From an uncultured Opitutaceae bacterium (GTDB lineage Bacteria; Verrucomicrobiota; Verrucomicrobiia; Opitutales; Opitutaceae), in the NCBI GenBank assembly GCA_937902925.1, contig CALFNN010000042.1, positions 1-64,000 of the forward strand: DNA of 64,000 nucleotides, in the 5' to 3' direction. The notes beneath the pieces were generated by a model. The model was given only the letters and a program-made list of their open reading frames with translations, ran no database searches and had not been told where the DNA came from. Positions 16,802-25,694 of this stretch are shown here, one piece after another. Numbering within the stretch: position 1 is the stretch's first letter; each line of letters starts with the position of its first letter. The translations under genes and the position numbers were made by a program.

Positions 16802-17992
16802 TCAGGAGGCCGCCGCCTCCAGTTTGGCCGCGGACGGAACCCGCGGCCGCACCGCGTCGGCGATGACCTCGGCCATCCGGCGGCCGGCGACTTTCCACGA
16901 CAGTCGCGTGGCGCCCTCGTCCACCGCGCGCAGCGCGAGCCGGCGATAACGGGACGGACTGTTGATCAGTCCGAGAATCCAGGACGCATATTCATCGGCT
17001 CCGGCGTCGAGCGGAAAGAGGTGGCCGTTGACGCCCTCGCGGACGACCGAGGGCAGGCCGCCCACCTGCGTCCCGAGGCACGGCACGCCAAACGCCGTCG
17101 CCTCCGCGTAGACAATGCCAAACGCCTCGGCGCGCGTGGGCATGATGAAGAAGTGACTGCGCGCGTAGAGTTCGTTCAGGCGCCGGCGGTCCTCGATCTT
17201 CGACTTGTTGATGAACGGCAGGATCGTGACGCCCGGTGGCAGCGCTCGCGACGCCGGCGGGGAGCAGCCGACGATCGTGAGCCGGCAGTCCACCCCCGCG
17301 GCGACGAGGCGCTCGAAGGTTTCGACGGCCAGGTCGGCGCCCTTGCGTTTCCAGTCCACGCCGACGAGGAGCAGGTGAACCGGCGACGCGGGACGGCGGC
17401 ACACAATCTCTCGTGCTTCCTCGAGGGTCGGCGGCTCCTGCAGATTTCCGCCAAACGGCACCATCACGATCTTCGCGGGGTCGATGCGGTAGCTGGCCCG
17501 CGCCGTGCGCGCCGCCCAGTCGGCCGAGTAGACGGCCCGGGTGCAACGCTCCAGCGCACGCTGCTCGACCGCATGCCCCGTCGCGACGCTGGGCGGCGCG
17601 AGGTTGCTGAACGACTCGTAGTATTCGAGGAGGCCCGCGAAACACGCGTCAGTCCAGAAGACGACCGGCAGCTCGGTTTCCAAAAACGCGATGGGCCAGG
17701 TGCTCGGGCTGAACACCGCATCGACCGAGATCGCCGCCAGCCGGCGCTCGAACTGCCGCGCGTGGCTCTGCAGCAGCTCTGTGTCGCAGTAGATCAGGTA
17801 ACGCTTCCGGTGGAACCAGCGCCAGTAGAGGAAGCGGGCCCAGCGCTTCGAGTCGCCGGTGTCCTCCGGCGCGAGCGTGATCGTCTCCACCCCGGCGTCC
17901 TCCAGCGCCCGGCGCATGAAGAACGGCAGGCCCGACCAGGCCCGCGGGTTGTCGGGATTGATCAGCCGGCCGCCAAGAAATGCCACGCGCAT
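16802..17992 (-). CDS. Glycosyltransferase family 4
   Basis: A 396-residue GT4 protein starting MRVAFLGGRLINPDNPRAWS. The donor domain holds HLLLVGVDWKRKGADLAVET near residue 210 and the E-x7-E motif in PTRAEAFGIVYAEATAFGVP near 305-325. The acceptor half contains FSPSTWPIAFLETELPVVFW, found in a subgroup of GT4 enzymes acting in polymer assembly. ATG 17992 lies 41 bases after the WbaP-like stop. The longer open frame to 18736 overlaps that gene out of frame and is rejected. Confidence 0.87.
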   Translation of the reverse strand: MRVAFLGGRLINPDNPRAWSGLPFFMRRALEDAGVETITLAPEDTGDSKRWARFLYWRWFHRKRYLIYCDTELLQSHARQFERRLAAISVDAVFSPSTWPIAFLETELPVVFWTDACFAGLLEYYESFSNLAPPSVATGHAVEQRALERCTRAVYSADWAARTARASYRIDPAKIVMVPFGGNLQEPPTLEEAREIVCRRPASPVHLLLVGVDWKRKGADLAVETFERLVAAGVDCRLTIVGCSPPASRALPPGVTILPFINKSKIEDRRRLNELYARSHFFIMPTRAEAFGIVYAEATAFGVPCLGTQVGGLPSVVREGVNGHLFPLDAGADEYASWILGLINSPSRYRRLALRAVDEGATRLSWKVAGRRMAEVIADAVRPRVPSAAKLEAAAS

Positions 17993-18033
17993 GGTAATGC
18001 CTCCGTTGGGTTCGAGCGGGGTTCCGTCGCCAG

Positions 18034-19500
18034 TCAGGCGGCGTTCTTGTGGCGGAAGAGCGTCATCCCCACGATCTGGAGATCGAGCAGCGGGCTCCAG
18101 TTCTCGATGTAGTGAAGGTCGCAGCGAATGCGCTCGTTCAGGTCCGTGTCGCCGCGGAAACCGTTGACCTGCGCCCAGCCGGTGATGCCGGGCTTCACGT
18201 TGTGGCGCGCGTTGTAGTGGGAGATCTCCTCCTTGAAGACACTGATGAGCTCGGGCCGCTCGGGCCGCGGGCCGACGAGGCTCATGTCGCCCTTGAGCAC
18301 GTTCCAGAACTGCGGAAGCTCGTCGATGTTCCAGCGGCGCATGAACGAGCCGATGCGCAGCCGCCGCGGATCGCCCTTCACCGTCCAGCCCACCGTGCCA
18401 TCGCGCTCGGCGTCCGCCCGCATGCTGCGGATCTTGTAGATCCAGAACGGCCGGCCGTGGCGGCCGAGCCGCCGCTGGCGGTAGATCACCGGCCCCGGGC
18501 TCTCCCGGTAAACCAGCGCGGCGAACACGGCGACGATCGGCGCGCTCAACCCCAGCCCGACCAGCCCGCCGACGAGGTCGATGAGCTGCTTGATCGCGAC
18601 ATTGAACGGGTTCTCGAGGGGAAAATACGTGACGCCGAGGACCGGCACGCCGCTCACGGTCTGCAGGCGGAGGCAGGACCGGAGCACCGGGAAGCAGCCC
18701 GCGATGACCTTGAAGTCGACCATCTCCTTTTCGCACAGGTCGGCGAGGGTCATCGTTTCCTGCGTGGAGGCGTTCAGGTCGGCGTGGATGACAATGTCCA
18801 CCTCATGCGAGGCCAGCACCTCCGCCATGCTGTCGAAGTCGGCGAGCTTGCGCACAAAGACCGGTGGCACGCCGGGCTCCGGCGCCCGGGGCGCCGGCAC
18901 GTAGCCGACAATCTCGTAGGGATGGCGGGCGTCGTTGAGGATGGCCTGCGCCAGCGATCGCGCCGCGGCCGACCACCCGACGAACAGGATGCGCTGGCGC
19001 AGCCGCTGCGCCACCGCTTCTTCGCTGACAAACTGCGAGAGCAGGAACCGCCACACCACCAACGCGGAGGTCGTGATGCCGAACGCAATGAACACGTAAA
19101 GCCGGCTGATCTCCCGGCCGTAGCGCAACAGCCCCGACAGGGCCATGTAGGCCACGAGCCAGATCAAGCCGGTCCGCACGATCGCCAGCCCGATCCGCCG
19201 AAACCGGAAAATCCGATGCAGATCGTAGATTTCGCGGTGCGGCAGGAGCAGGAGGAACAACCCCGCGCCGAACATCACGTGCCCGAAATACTCCGTCCAG
19301 TAGATCGAGCTCGCATCCACGCCGACGTGCGCGAGGCTGGTCTGGAAACGCAGCCAGCTGCTGAACGCCAGCGCCAGGAAGACCACGAGCGCGTCGCCGA
19401 CGAGTCCCGTCAGCAGCAGATGGTCGGTGATATGGCGGCTGGGCGCCCTCGGCTCCGAGGTGAGAACGGCCGCCTTGGCCGCAATGGTGTGGTTCGTCAT
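18034..19500 (-). CDS. WbaP/WcaJ-like undecaprenyl-phosphate sugar phosphotransferase
   Basis: A 488-residue polyisoprenyl-phosphate hexose-1-phosphate transferase, the enzyme that starts exopolysaccharide repeat-unit synthesis on the inner membrane. Four to five N-terminal membrane segments (residues 25-160) precede a CoA-binding/NAD-like middle domain (RILFVGWSAAARSLAQAI). The catalytic domain starts at the re-entrant helix near residue 290. Its signature stretches are YRQRRLGRHGRPFWIYKIRS, RRWNIDELPQFWNVLKGDMS and VGPRPERPEL, followed by KPGITGWAQVNG. The lipid acceptor is undecaprenyl phosphate by family; the sugar is probably glucose or galactose but cannot be read off. Confidence 0.92.
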   Translation of the reverse strand: MTNHTIAAKAAVLTSEPRAPSRHITDHLLLTGLVGDALVVFLALAFSSWLRFQTSLAHVGVDASSIYWTEYFGHVMFGAGLFLLLLPHREIYDLHRIFRFRRIGLAIVRTGLIWLVAYMALSGLLRYGREISRLYVFIAFGITTSALVVWRFLLSQFVSEEAVAQRLRQRILFVGWSAAARSLAQAILNDARHPYEIVGYVPAPRAPEPGVPPVFVRKLADFDSMAEVLASHEVDIVIHADLNASTQETMTLADLCEKEMVDFKVIAGCFPVLRSCLRLQTVSGVPVLGVTYFPLENPFNVAIKQLIDLVGGLVGLGLSAPIVAVFAALVYRESPGPVIYRQRRLGRHGRPFWIYKIRSMRADAERDGTVGWTVKGDPRRLRIGSFMRRWNIDELPQFWNVLKGDMSLVGPRPERPELISVFKEEISHYNARHNVKPGITGWAQVNGFRGDTDLNERIRCDLHYIENWSPLLDLQIVGMTLFRHKNAA

Positions 19501-19637
19501 GGCTGTTCGTCTTTCTCTTTGGCTGTTCGCTGCACACCGCCTCGGGGCAAACGCGATGGGTCGTTGGTGGAATTGGGAAAATCAGGGAAACTTCGTGGCG
19601 GCACCTCGCGGGTTGAAGCCGGGAACGGGATGAACGG

Positions 19638-21848
19638 TCAGGAATTGTAGTAGTAATAGTGGCCGGCCGCGGAGCGGGACGTCGTCTTGTTCAGCACCAG
19701 CCCGGTGGCGCCGCGCTTCGCGACTTCCTCGAGCAGCTTGAGCGCGCGCAGCGTCATCCGCCGCGGGGTCCGGCCGGCGTAGACGACCACGCAGACGGTC
19801 GATACGTGCGGCGCGATGTGCAGCGTGTCGCTCACCGCCATCAACGGGGCGGTGTCGATCACCACGCGCTCGAATTCCGCCGTCGCGCGGGCGAGGACCT
19901 CGCGCATGCCGTCCCGGGCGAGCAGCTCCGCGCTGCCGGCGTGATGCCGCCAGTCGCCGAGGCGGTAAAGGTGCTCGAACCTCGTCCGCTGCACGGCGGC
20001 AGGAAACAACGCCGCGTCGCGCAGACACGCACTCAGCTCGGGTTTGCCGTTCGGGTCGCCGAATATCCGCAACAGGCTCGGCCGCCGCAGGTCGGCGTCG
20101 ATCAGCAGCGTCCGCAGCCCCTGCTGGGCGAACGACGCCGCGCAGTTCACCGAGCAAAAGCTCTTCCCCTCGCCCGGCAGCGCGCTGGTGAACAGGACGC
20201 AGCGCCGCCCCTCGGTCGACTCCTGGAGCGACAACGACGTCCGCAACGAGCGGAACGCCTCCGCCTGGATGGACGCCGGATACCGCAGGACCAGCGGCTT
20301 CCCGGTAAGCCGGTGATGGCGCGAGCGCGGCACGGTGGTGAGCACCGGCAGCCCCAGCGTTGCCTCCGCGTTGTCCACCGACGAGACGGTGTTGTCGAGC
20401 GCCCGCGTCACGAGCGCCAGACCGCAGCCGAGGAACAAGCCCGTCGCCGCCGACAGCGCGAGAAGCAGTTCCTGCCGCGGGCCCGTCGGGTGAACCGGCA
20501 CGAGCGGCGCAGCCACGACGCGGATGTCGACGCCGTTCACGTCGCTGTCGGACGTGAGCCCATGGGCGACGTCCAGCTGGTTCAACTGGTCGAGGATCTT
20601 TTGATAAGTGGCCCCGTCGGCTTCCTTCTCCCGCTCGAGCGAATGATAGGGAATGGCGATCCGGTCGAGGTCCAGCGCCGCCTGCTCCTGCGTCTTCAAG
20701 GCCGCCTCCAGCGCCTCCTCCGTCGCCTTCGTCGCGGCATAGGACTGCTCGATCTGGCTGACGGCTTTCTGAATGCCGACGCGCAATGCCGCCCGCATTT
20801 CCTGCAACTGGCTTTTCGCCTGGATCATCGTCGGGTGCAGGTCGCCGTAACGCTGCGACAGCATCACGACGTGCGCCTCCCCTTGCGCGACCTGCTTGCG
20901 CAGGTCGATGATATCCGGCTGGTCGGCGACCGCATGCAGGCCGAGCAGCCGCTCGGGGTCGGAATCCGCCAGCCGCACGACCTGGTTGTAGTCGGACTCG
21001 CTGGTCAGCCGGGCGCTCTTCGCCGTGGCCACCTGCTGGTTCAGCTCCCGGAGGCGCTCCACCACGATGTTCTGCCGCTCCTGCAACGAGACCGCGTTGT
21101 ATTTCACGCGATAGGCCTCGAGCTTTTCCTCCGAGGTCTTGAACTCCGCCCCCACCCGCTTGGCCTCGGCCAGCAACTGGTCCCGCGCCGCCGTGACATC
21201 GCGCGACTTCTGGCCGCGCGACTGCCGGAAGAACTCGTCGATGATCTGCTGGGCGAGACGCCGCGCGTTCTGCGGGTCGTGATCGTCGACCGTGAGTTCG
21301 ATCAGGCGGCTGCCGCGCACGACGTTGACGGAAATCTTGGCGGCCATCCGCTTGACGAGCTCCGCATCGGTCAGCGGCTCGGCCGCCGCAGGTTTGCCGG
21401 CGGCGAGCTTCGCGGCCAAGTCGTCGGCGTCGATGTTGAACCGGTGCAGTGTCGCGACCGCCTCGGCGCCGAGGCGGTGCACGCCGTCGATTCCCGTCAG
21501 GCGCTGGACCAGGCCGTCGCCCGCGGTGAAATCCGGATTGTCCGCCAGATGATCGGCCTTGATCACGGCGAGCAGCACCGACTGCCCCGCCAGCTTCAGC
21601 TCGACCGTCTTCAGCGTTTCCGTGGCGTCGGCATCCGCGACGGCCGCGTCGGATTTCTTGTCGGGCTGCACCTCCAGCACGGCGGCGGCGCGGTAGGTCG
21701 GCCGTTTCGTCATCAGGTAAAGTCCGGCCAGCCCGACCGCGAGCACGACGCAAACGAAAATCTTCCCGAAATTATTCCGAAAAAGGAAAACCGCCTCGCG
21801 CAAATCGAGAGTCTCCGAATGTCCCATTCTGGTTCGGGCAAGTTCCAT
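19638..21848 (-). CDS. Wzc-like polysaccharide co-polymerase / BY-kinase
   Basis: A 736-residue chain-length regulator fused to a bacterial tyrosine kinase. The N-terminal Wzz domain has a membrane segment (IFVCVVLAVGLAGLYLM), a long periplasmic coiled coil, and a second segment (LLLALSAATGLFLGCGLALV, near residue 485). The cytoplasmic ATPase holds Walker A SALPGEGKS (about 555-563), Walker A' LIDADLRRP (about 582-590) and Walker B VVIDTAP (about 662-668). The C-terminus ends in a tyrosine cluster (GHYYYYNS), the usual autophosphorylation site. It heads the minus-strand exopolysaccharide run and probably partners the export lipoprotein at 6969-7691. ATG 21848 is chosen; ATG 21827 is possible. 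Confidence 0.92.
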   Translation of the reverse strand: MELARTRMGHSETLDLREAVFLFRNNFGKIFVCVVLAVGLAGLYLMTKRPTYRAAAVLEVQPDKKSDAAVADADATETLKTVELKLAGQSVLLAVIKADHLADNPDFTAGDGLVQRLTGIDGVHRLGAEAVATLHRFNIDADDLAAKLAAGKPAAAEPLTDAELVKRMAAKISVNVVRGSRLIELTVDDHDPQNARRLAQQIIDEFFRQSRGQKSRDVTAARDQLLAEAKRVGAEFKTSEEKLEAYRVKYNAVSLQERQNIVVERLRELNQQVATAKSARLTSESDYNQVVRLADSDPERLLGLHAVADQPDIIDLRKQVAQGEAHVVMLSQRYGDLHPTMIQAKSQLQEMRAALRVGIQKAVSQIEQSYAATKATEEALEAALKTQEQAALDLDRIAIPYHSLEREKEADGATYQKILDQLNQLDVAHGLTSDSDVNGVDIRVVAAPLVPVHPTGPRQELLLALSAATGLFLGCGLALVTRALDNTVSSVDNAEATLGLPVLTTVPRSRHHRLTGKPLVLRYPASIQAEAFRSLRTSLSLQESTEGRRCVLFTSALPGEGKSFCSVNCAASFAQQGLRTLLIDADLRRPSLLRIFGDPNGKPELSACLRDAALFPAAVQRTRFEHLYRLGDWRHHAGSAELLARDGMREVLARATAEFERVVIDTAPLMAVSDTLHIAPHVSTVCVVVYAGRTPRRMTLRALKLLEEVAKRGATGLVLNKTTSRSAAGHYYYYNS

Positions 21849-22071
21849 GGCGTTTGTTGTTCGTCGGCAATTCGCTCCCTGTCGTTCGATCCCCAAGCCG
21901 ACGGGCGCCGGGGAGCGCATCCCCGGTTCACGACGTCGGCTGCGGCCGATAGAACGACCGGTGGCGTCTTGGTTCCGGTCTTACCTGCCGCGACGCGTTA
22001 CTTTTTGTCGTCGAAAATTTGAACGCGGCGCGCCCGCCGGCGGCGCTGCAAAACGCACGACCGTGCCGCCC

Positions 22072-22854
22072 TCAGGTGAACTGCAGGCGGACAACCTCGG
22101 GCGGACAGTTGATCCGGAGGTGAATCGTCGTGCACCCGACGCCTTCGCTGACGATCAGCGTGCGATCGCCCTCCCGGGAAAATCTGCCGCGGACGTATTT
22201 TCGCCCGAGCGTCGGCAAATAGAAGGCCTGGTCGAAAATCCGCACCTGGCCACCATGCGTATGGCCGGCGAGATGCAGCAACTCGGGCGGCCGATACCCA
22301 TCCCACACATCCGGCTCGTGCCCCAGCACGAGTTTGAACCCACGGGCGTCGAGCAACGACGTGCGCTGCGCCATGCGCAACGCCGACGGCAAGCCGACGA
22401 TCGTGATGCCATCCCAGCGCTCGGCGGCGTTGCACAACACCGTCGCCCCGGCCGCGCGGGCCTGTTCCATGACGGGGCTGGGGTGTTCGACGCCCGTGTC
22501 GTGGTTGCCCGGCGTGAAGATCGTGGGACAACCCGGCGACCAGGAGGAAAAGAACCCGGCGAGATCGGTGTCCGGTGTCTGCGCCAGGTCGCCGCCCAGC
22601 AAGACGAGATCGGGACGCTGGGCGCGCACGATCTGCGCAAGGGCCGCCGCCTCGCTCGGGCCGAAAAAGCTGCCGTAGTGGACATCGCTCACGAAGAGCA
22701 CCGTCCGGCCCCGCCACCCGGCGGGGGCCGGGATCGACTCGGTGCGCAGCGCGCATTGGCGGTGAAACGGTTCGTTGCCGGCCCAAAGCTCCGAGCCGAC
22801 TCCGCCAACGCCGGCACCGGCAAGGGCGAAAAGAAATTTTCTACGGGAAATCAT
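22072..22854 (-). CDS. Tat-exported metallophosphoesterase (YkuE-like)
   Basis: A 260-residue calcineurin-type phosphoesterase. A twin-arginine signal (MISRRKFLFALAGAGVGG) begins the protein. The five metal-binding blocks follow in order: FVSDVHYGS, LLGGDLAQTPD, TPGNHDTG, LVLGHEPD and LAGHTHGGQVRI. YkuE-like members are dinuclear-metal phosphohydrolases sometimes acting on lipid A precursors or other phospho-lipids outside the cytoplasm; the substrate here is unknown. It stands alone, 223 bases before the Wzc-like gene on the same strand, and is probably not part of the exopolysaccharide operon. Confidence 0.88.
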   Translation of the reverse strand: MISRRKFLFALAGAGVGGVGSELWAGNEPFHRQCALRTESIPAPAGWRGRTVLFVSDVHYGSFFGPSEAAALAQIVRAQRPDLVLLGGDLAQTPDTDLAGFFSSWSPGCPTIFTPGNHDTGVEHPSPVMEQARAAGATVLCNAAERWDGITIVGLPSALRMAQRTSLLDARGFKLVLGHEPDVWDGYRPPELLHLAGHTHGGQVRIFDQAFYLPTLGRKYVRGRFSREGDRTLIVSEGVGCTTIHLRINCPPEVVRLQFT

Positions 22855-23089
22855 CGTGCAGTCGGCGTCTTTCAGCGAGTTTGCTTCACTGCTTCGCGTC
22901 GACCCACGCGCGTTCGCTTTGTTTCCTCACATCGCTACTGCCAGCAAACGGCCGGCCACGCATCAGGAAAACTTTTCACACTTGTCACCGGTCAGAGTGA
23001 AAACTCATCCCCGACGCCCGCCGCGACAAACGAGACGCCCAAGGCGCGATTCCCGATGAAGAGCACCGAGTTCGCCATTCGCCGGAAGT
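22855..23089. other. Intergenic region, no gene seen
   Basis: This stretch separates the phosphoesterase start from the receptor terminator at 23090. Short open frames here have no protein-like character. It should hold the promoter of the phosphoesterase gene, but I could not place a convincing -35/-10 pair. Confidence 0.4.
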
Positions 23090-23115
23090 AAAAAAGCCCC
23101 GGCAGGTCGCCGGGG
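23090..23115 (-). terminator. Rho-independent terminator of the TonB-dependent receptor pair
   Basis: On the minus strand a perfect 7-bp stem (CCCCGGC/GCCGGGG, loop of five) is followed by a run of six T. It lies 115 bases beyond the receptor stop at 23231 and would end the FecI-FecR-receptor transcript. Confidence 0.8.
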
Positions 23116-23230
23116 CGGGGACTCCGCCAGCAATTTTCTCCGGTCACGCCGCGGCGGAGCAGATTCCTGCTCCGCCCGTGCTTGGAAAACCGGGAAAGGC
23201 GCGCGACCGACGGGACGAGATGGTCCCGGC

Positions 23231-25549
23231 TCAGAAATTAAAGGTCGTCGTGAAGCGGATGTTGCGACCAGTCGCCGTGGTCAACCCGGAGCCCCAGGAA
23301 CGGGCGCCCGCCACGGCGATGTAGTCCTTTTCATCGAAGATATTGTCGACCTTCAGGCGGAAGGTATACTTCTCGTTCATCCGGTAGGTGGCGCCGATCG
23401 TGTCCACATATTGCGGCTTCAGGTAGAAGCTGACCTGCTCCACGATGCCCAGTTGCGTGAAGTTGGCGGCCGGGATGTCTCCCGCGCGCTTGCCGCTGTA
23501 GTTGATGCCGGCGTTGAGCGACAGCCCTTTGACCTCGGTGTCCTTGAAGCGATAGTTGAGCAACAGGGCGGCGTTGTCGTCCGCGACGCCACGGACCATG
23601 CGGCCCAGCTTGTCGCGCATGTCGAGATGGGAGTAGGTGGCGACCGCGGACAGGTTGGAAGTCAGGCTGCCCATGAGCTCGAGTTCGTAGCCCTTGTTGG
23701 TGAGATCGGAGACGAGGGTCTGCGGCTGGGTGGGGTCATTTTGATAGGCGGGGTTGGGCACGGTGACATTGGTCTGCGCGATCTCGAAGTAGGCGCCGTT
23801 GATCGAGAGCCGCTTGTTGAAGAACTCGGTCTTCACGCCGTATTCCGACTGCACGCCGGCCTTCCACAGCGGCGCGTTGTTGGCGATGGTCGGCGCGGCA
23901 TTCTTGGAGTGGCTGTAGTAAACCGAGACATTGTCCTGCACCTTCACGAGGGCGCTGAGGTTGGTCAGGTTCTTGGAATCGTTCAGGATGCTGTGCGCCG
24001 AGTTCGTGAGGATGTTCCAGGACTCGGTGTCGGTGGAGTAGTGCAGGTAGCCGCCGGTCAGGTAGAGACGGTTGTCAAAGAGACCGATCCGCTGGTTGAT
24101 ATAAGTCTGCTCGTTGATGTAGGAGCTGCCGTTGTCCTGCGTCAGATTGGCCGGGTAGGCCGGATAGACGCTCGGGATCGGCTGCGTCAGGTTGATGGCC
24201 GGCAACGGACCGGGATCCTTCACCCGGCTGTCGGTATACTGGCGCCCGTAGCCGAAGCCGACGACGGTCTGCGAATCGACCGGGCCGAACTTGTATTTGA
24301 TCAGCTCGTCCGCCTGGAAATTGAAAGTCTTGAGCCGGGTCCATTGAATCTGGCCGCGCACGGGAATGCTGGCCGGATTGTAGTAGGGCGAGAGCGTGGC
24401 GACGTAGGGATTGCTCGTGGCGTTGTAGGGCTGCGCCGTGTTCTGGAGCGCCCAGGTGTAGTCCTGCGTCAGAAGGCCGGTCGCGGGGTTGTAGCGGTTG
24501 CCCAGTCCCGGCAGGCCGTTCACGAACTCCTGGTCGGCATCCGTAAAGTAGTAACGGGCGTTGGCGGCGATGCGCGAACTCAGGTGCTCGTTCTGGCTCG
24601 TGGTGAGTGCCGTGAAAATATCGGCGTTGGCCGTGCCGTTGTGGCTCCAGGGCTGGGTGCCGTTGAGCGAGCGATACGCGAACCCCGGGGCGAGCTTCGG
24701 ATTGTTCGTGGTGGGATTCGCGTTGGGATCGAGAATCAGCGCCGGCTCGCGGAAAACCCACATGTCGGCGGCGATGAGCTTGGCGGTCAGCGTGGTCCGG
24801 TCGGAAATGCGCCACGTGATCATGGGCGCCAGCGCCCGGTGTTTCGTGATGGCATCCGACGACCAGTATTGGCGGGTGTCCTGCAGCGAACCGACCAGGC
24901 GATAGGCGAGATTCTTGCTGTTTCCCAGCGGACCAGTCATGTCGAGGGTGATCTTCTGGGCGTCGAACAAACCGACCATGGCCGTAAGCGAGCGTTGCGC
25001 GCGGAACAGCGGGGTCTTCGTGATGATGTTGAGCGAGCCGCCGGGCGCGCCGGCCGGGGAGAGGATGGCATTGGGACCCTTCGCCACCTCGATGCGGTCG
25101 ATCACGGTCTCATCGACGTTGTCCGCGTCCGCGGACTGGAGAAAATTATCCACGGTGCGGGCCCCGCCCTGGGTCTCAAAGCCGCGGATGATCATGCGGT
25201 CCTGGAACTGGATGCCGCGGCCTTCCTGCACGCCCGCGATATAGCGCGTGACATCGAAGACCCGGGTCGGCGCAAGATCGTCCATCATTTCGCGGGTGAT
25301 TACCGAGATCGAACTCGGGGTGTCGATGAGCGGGGCGCGCACGCGAACGGCAGAAACCGCGTCGACTGCGCGGTAGCGGTCGGCAGTATCTTCCGAAACG
25401 GTGAACGCCGACAGCGCGACGATGTCATCCTTGGCGGGAACGGCAGCCGGTGCCGGCTGGGCGGACATCGGAAGGCGGATCAATCCGGCGCAGAGGCCGG
25501 CGAGGACAAGGCGGTGCGAGGGCACCGCGCCAGCGCGGAGGTATTTCAT
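23231..25549 (-). CDS. TonB-dependent receptor without STN domain (siderophore-type)
   Basis: A 772-residue outer-membrane receptor. A signal peptide (residues 1-31) is followed by a putative TonB box (DDIVALSAFTVSED), a plug domain (residues about 60-180: DTPSSISVITREMMDDLAPT, then MIIRGFETQGG and RIEVAKGPNAILSPAGAPGG), and a 22-strand barrel ending IRFTTTFNF. It is a paralog of the receptor upstream but lacks that protein's N-terminal signalling domain. It sits last in the fecI-fecR-receptor-receptor run, 145 bases after the previous stop. A terminator lies in that gap, so it may also be made from its own promoter. Ligand unknown; the plug is like siderophore receptors. Confidence 0.9.
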   Translation of the reverse strand: MKYLRAGAVPSHRLVLAGLCAGLIRLPMSAQPAPAAVPAKDDIVALSAFTVSEDTADRYRAVDAVSAVRVRAPLIDTPSSISVITREMMDDLAPTRVFDVTRYIAGVQEGRGIQFQDRMIIRGFETQGGARTVDNFLQSADADNVDETVIDRIEVAKGPNAILSPAGAPGGSLNIITKTPLFRAQRSLTAMVGLFDAQKITLDMTGPLGNSKNLAYRLVGSLQDTRQYWSSDAITKHRALAPMITWRISDRTTLTAKLIAADMWVFREPALILDPNANPTTNNPKLAPGFAYRSLNGTQPWSHNGTANADIFTALTTSQNEHLSSRIAANARYYFTDADQEFVNGLPGLGNRYNPATGLLTQDYTWALQNTAQPYNATSNPYVATLSPYYNPASIPVRGQIQWTRLKTFNFQADELIKYKFGPVDSQTVVGFGYGRQYTDSRVKDPGPLPAINLTQPIPSVYPAYPANLTQDNGSSYINEQTYINQRIGLFDNRLYLTGGYLHYSTDTESWNILTNSAHSILNDSKNLTNLSALVKVQDNVSVYYSHSKNAAPTIANNAPLWKAGVQSEYGVKTEFFNKRLSINGAYFEIAQTNVTVPNPAYQNDPTQPQTLVSDLTNKGYELELMGSLTSNLSAVATYSHLDMRDKLGRMVRGVADDNAALLLNYRFKDTEVKGLSLNAGINYSGKRAGDIPAANFTQLGIVEQVSFYLKPQYVDTIGATYRMNEKYTFRLKVDNIFDEKDYIAVAGARSWGSGLTTATGRNIRFTTTFNF

Positions 25550-25639
25550 TGGGTAACGGGGTGGGTTTGCGACCGGCGAAGCGCCGGACATCCGTAGACG
25601 CGTGAGCGGCCCAAATGGGGGATGCCTTTGTCGGGGCAC

Positions 25640-25666
25640 AAAAAAACCACGGCGGAGGGACCGTGG
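25640..25666 (-). terminator. Rho-independent terminator between the two receptor genes
   Basis: On the minus strand CCACGG/CCGTGG forms a 6-bp stem with an 8-base loop, followed directly by seven T. It lies 29 bases past the stop of the STN-containing receptor and would partly insulate the second receptor gene. Confidence 0.75.
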
Positions 25667-25694
25667 GCGGCGGGAGCAAGGCGACCGACCGGAA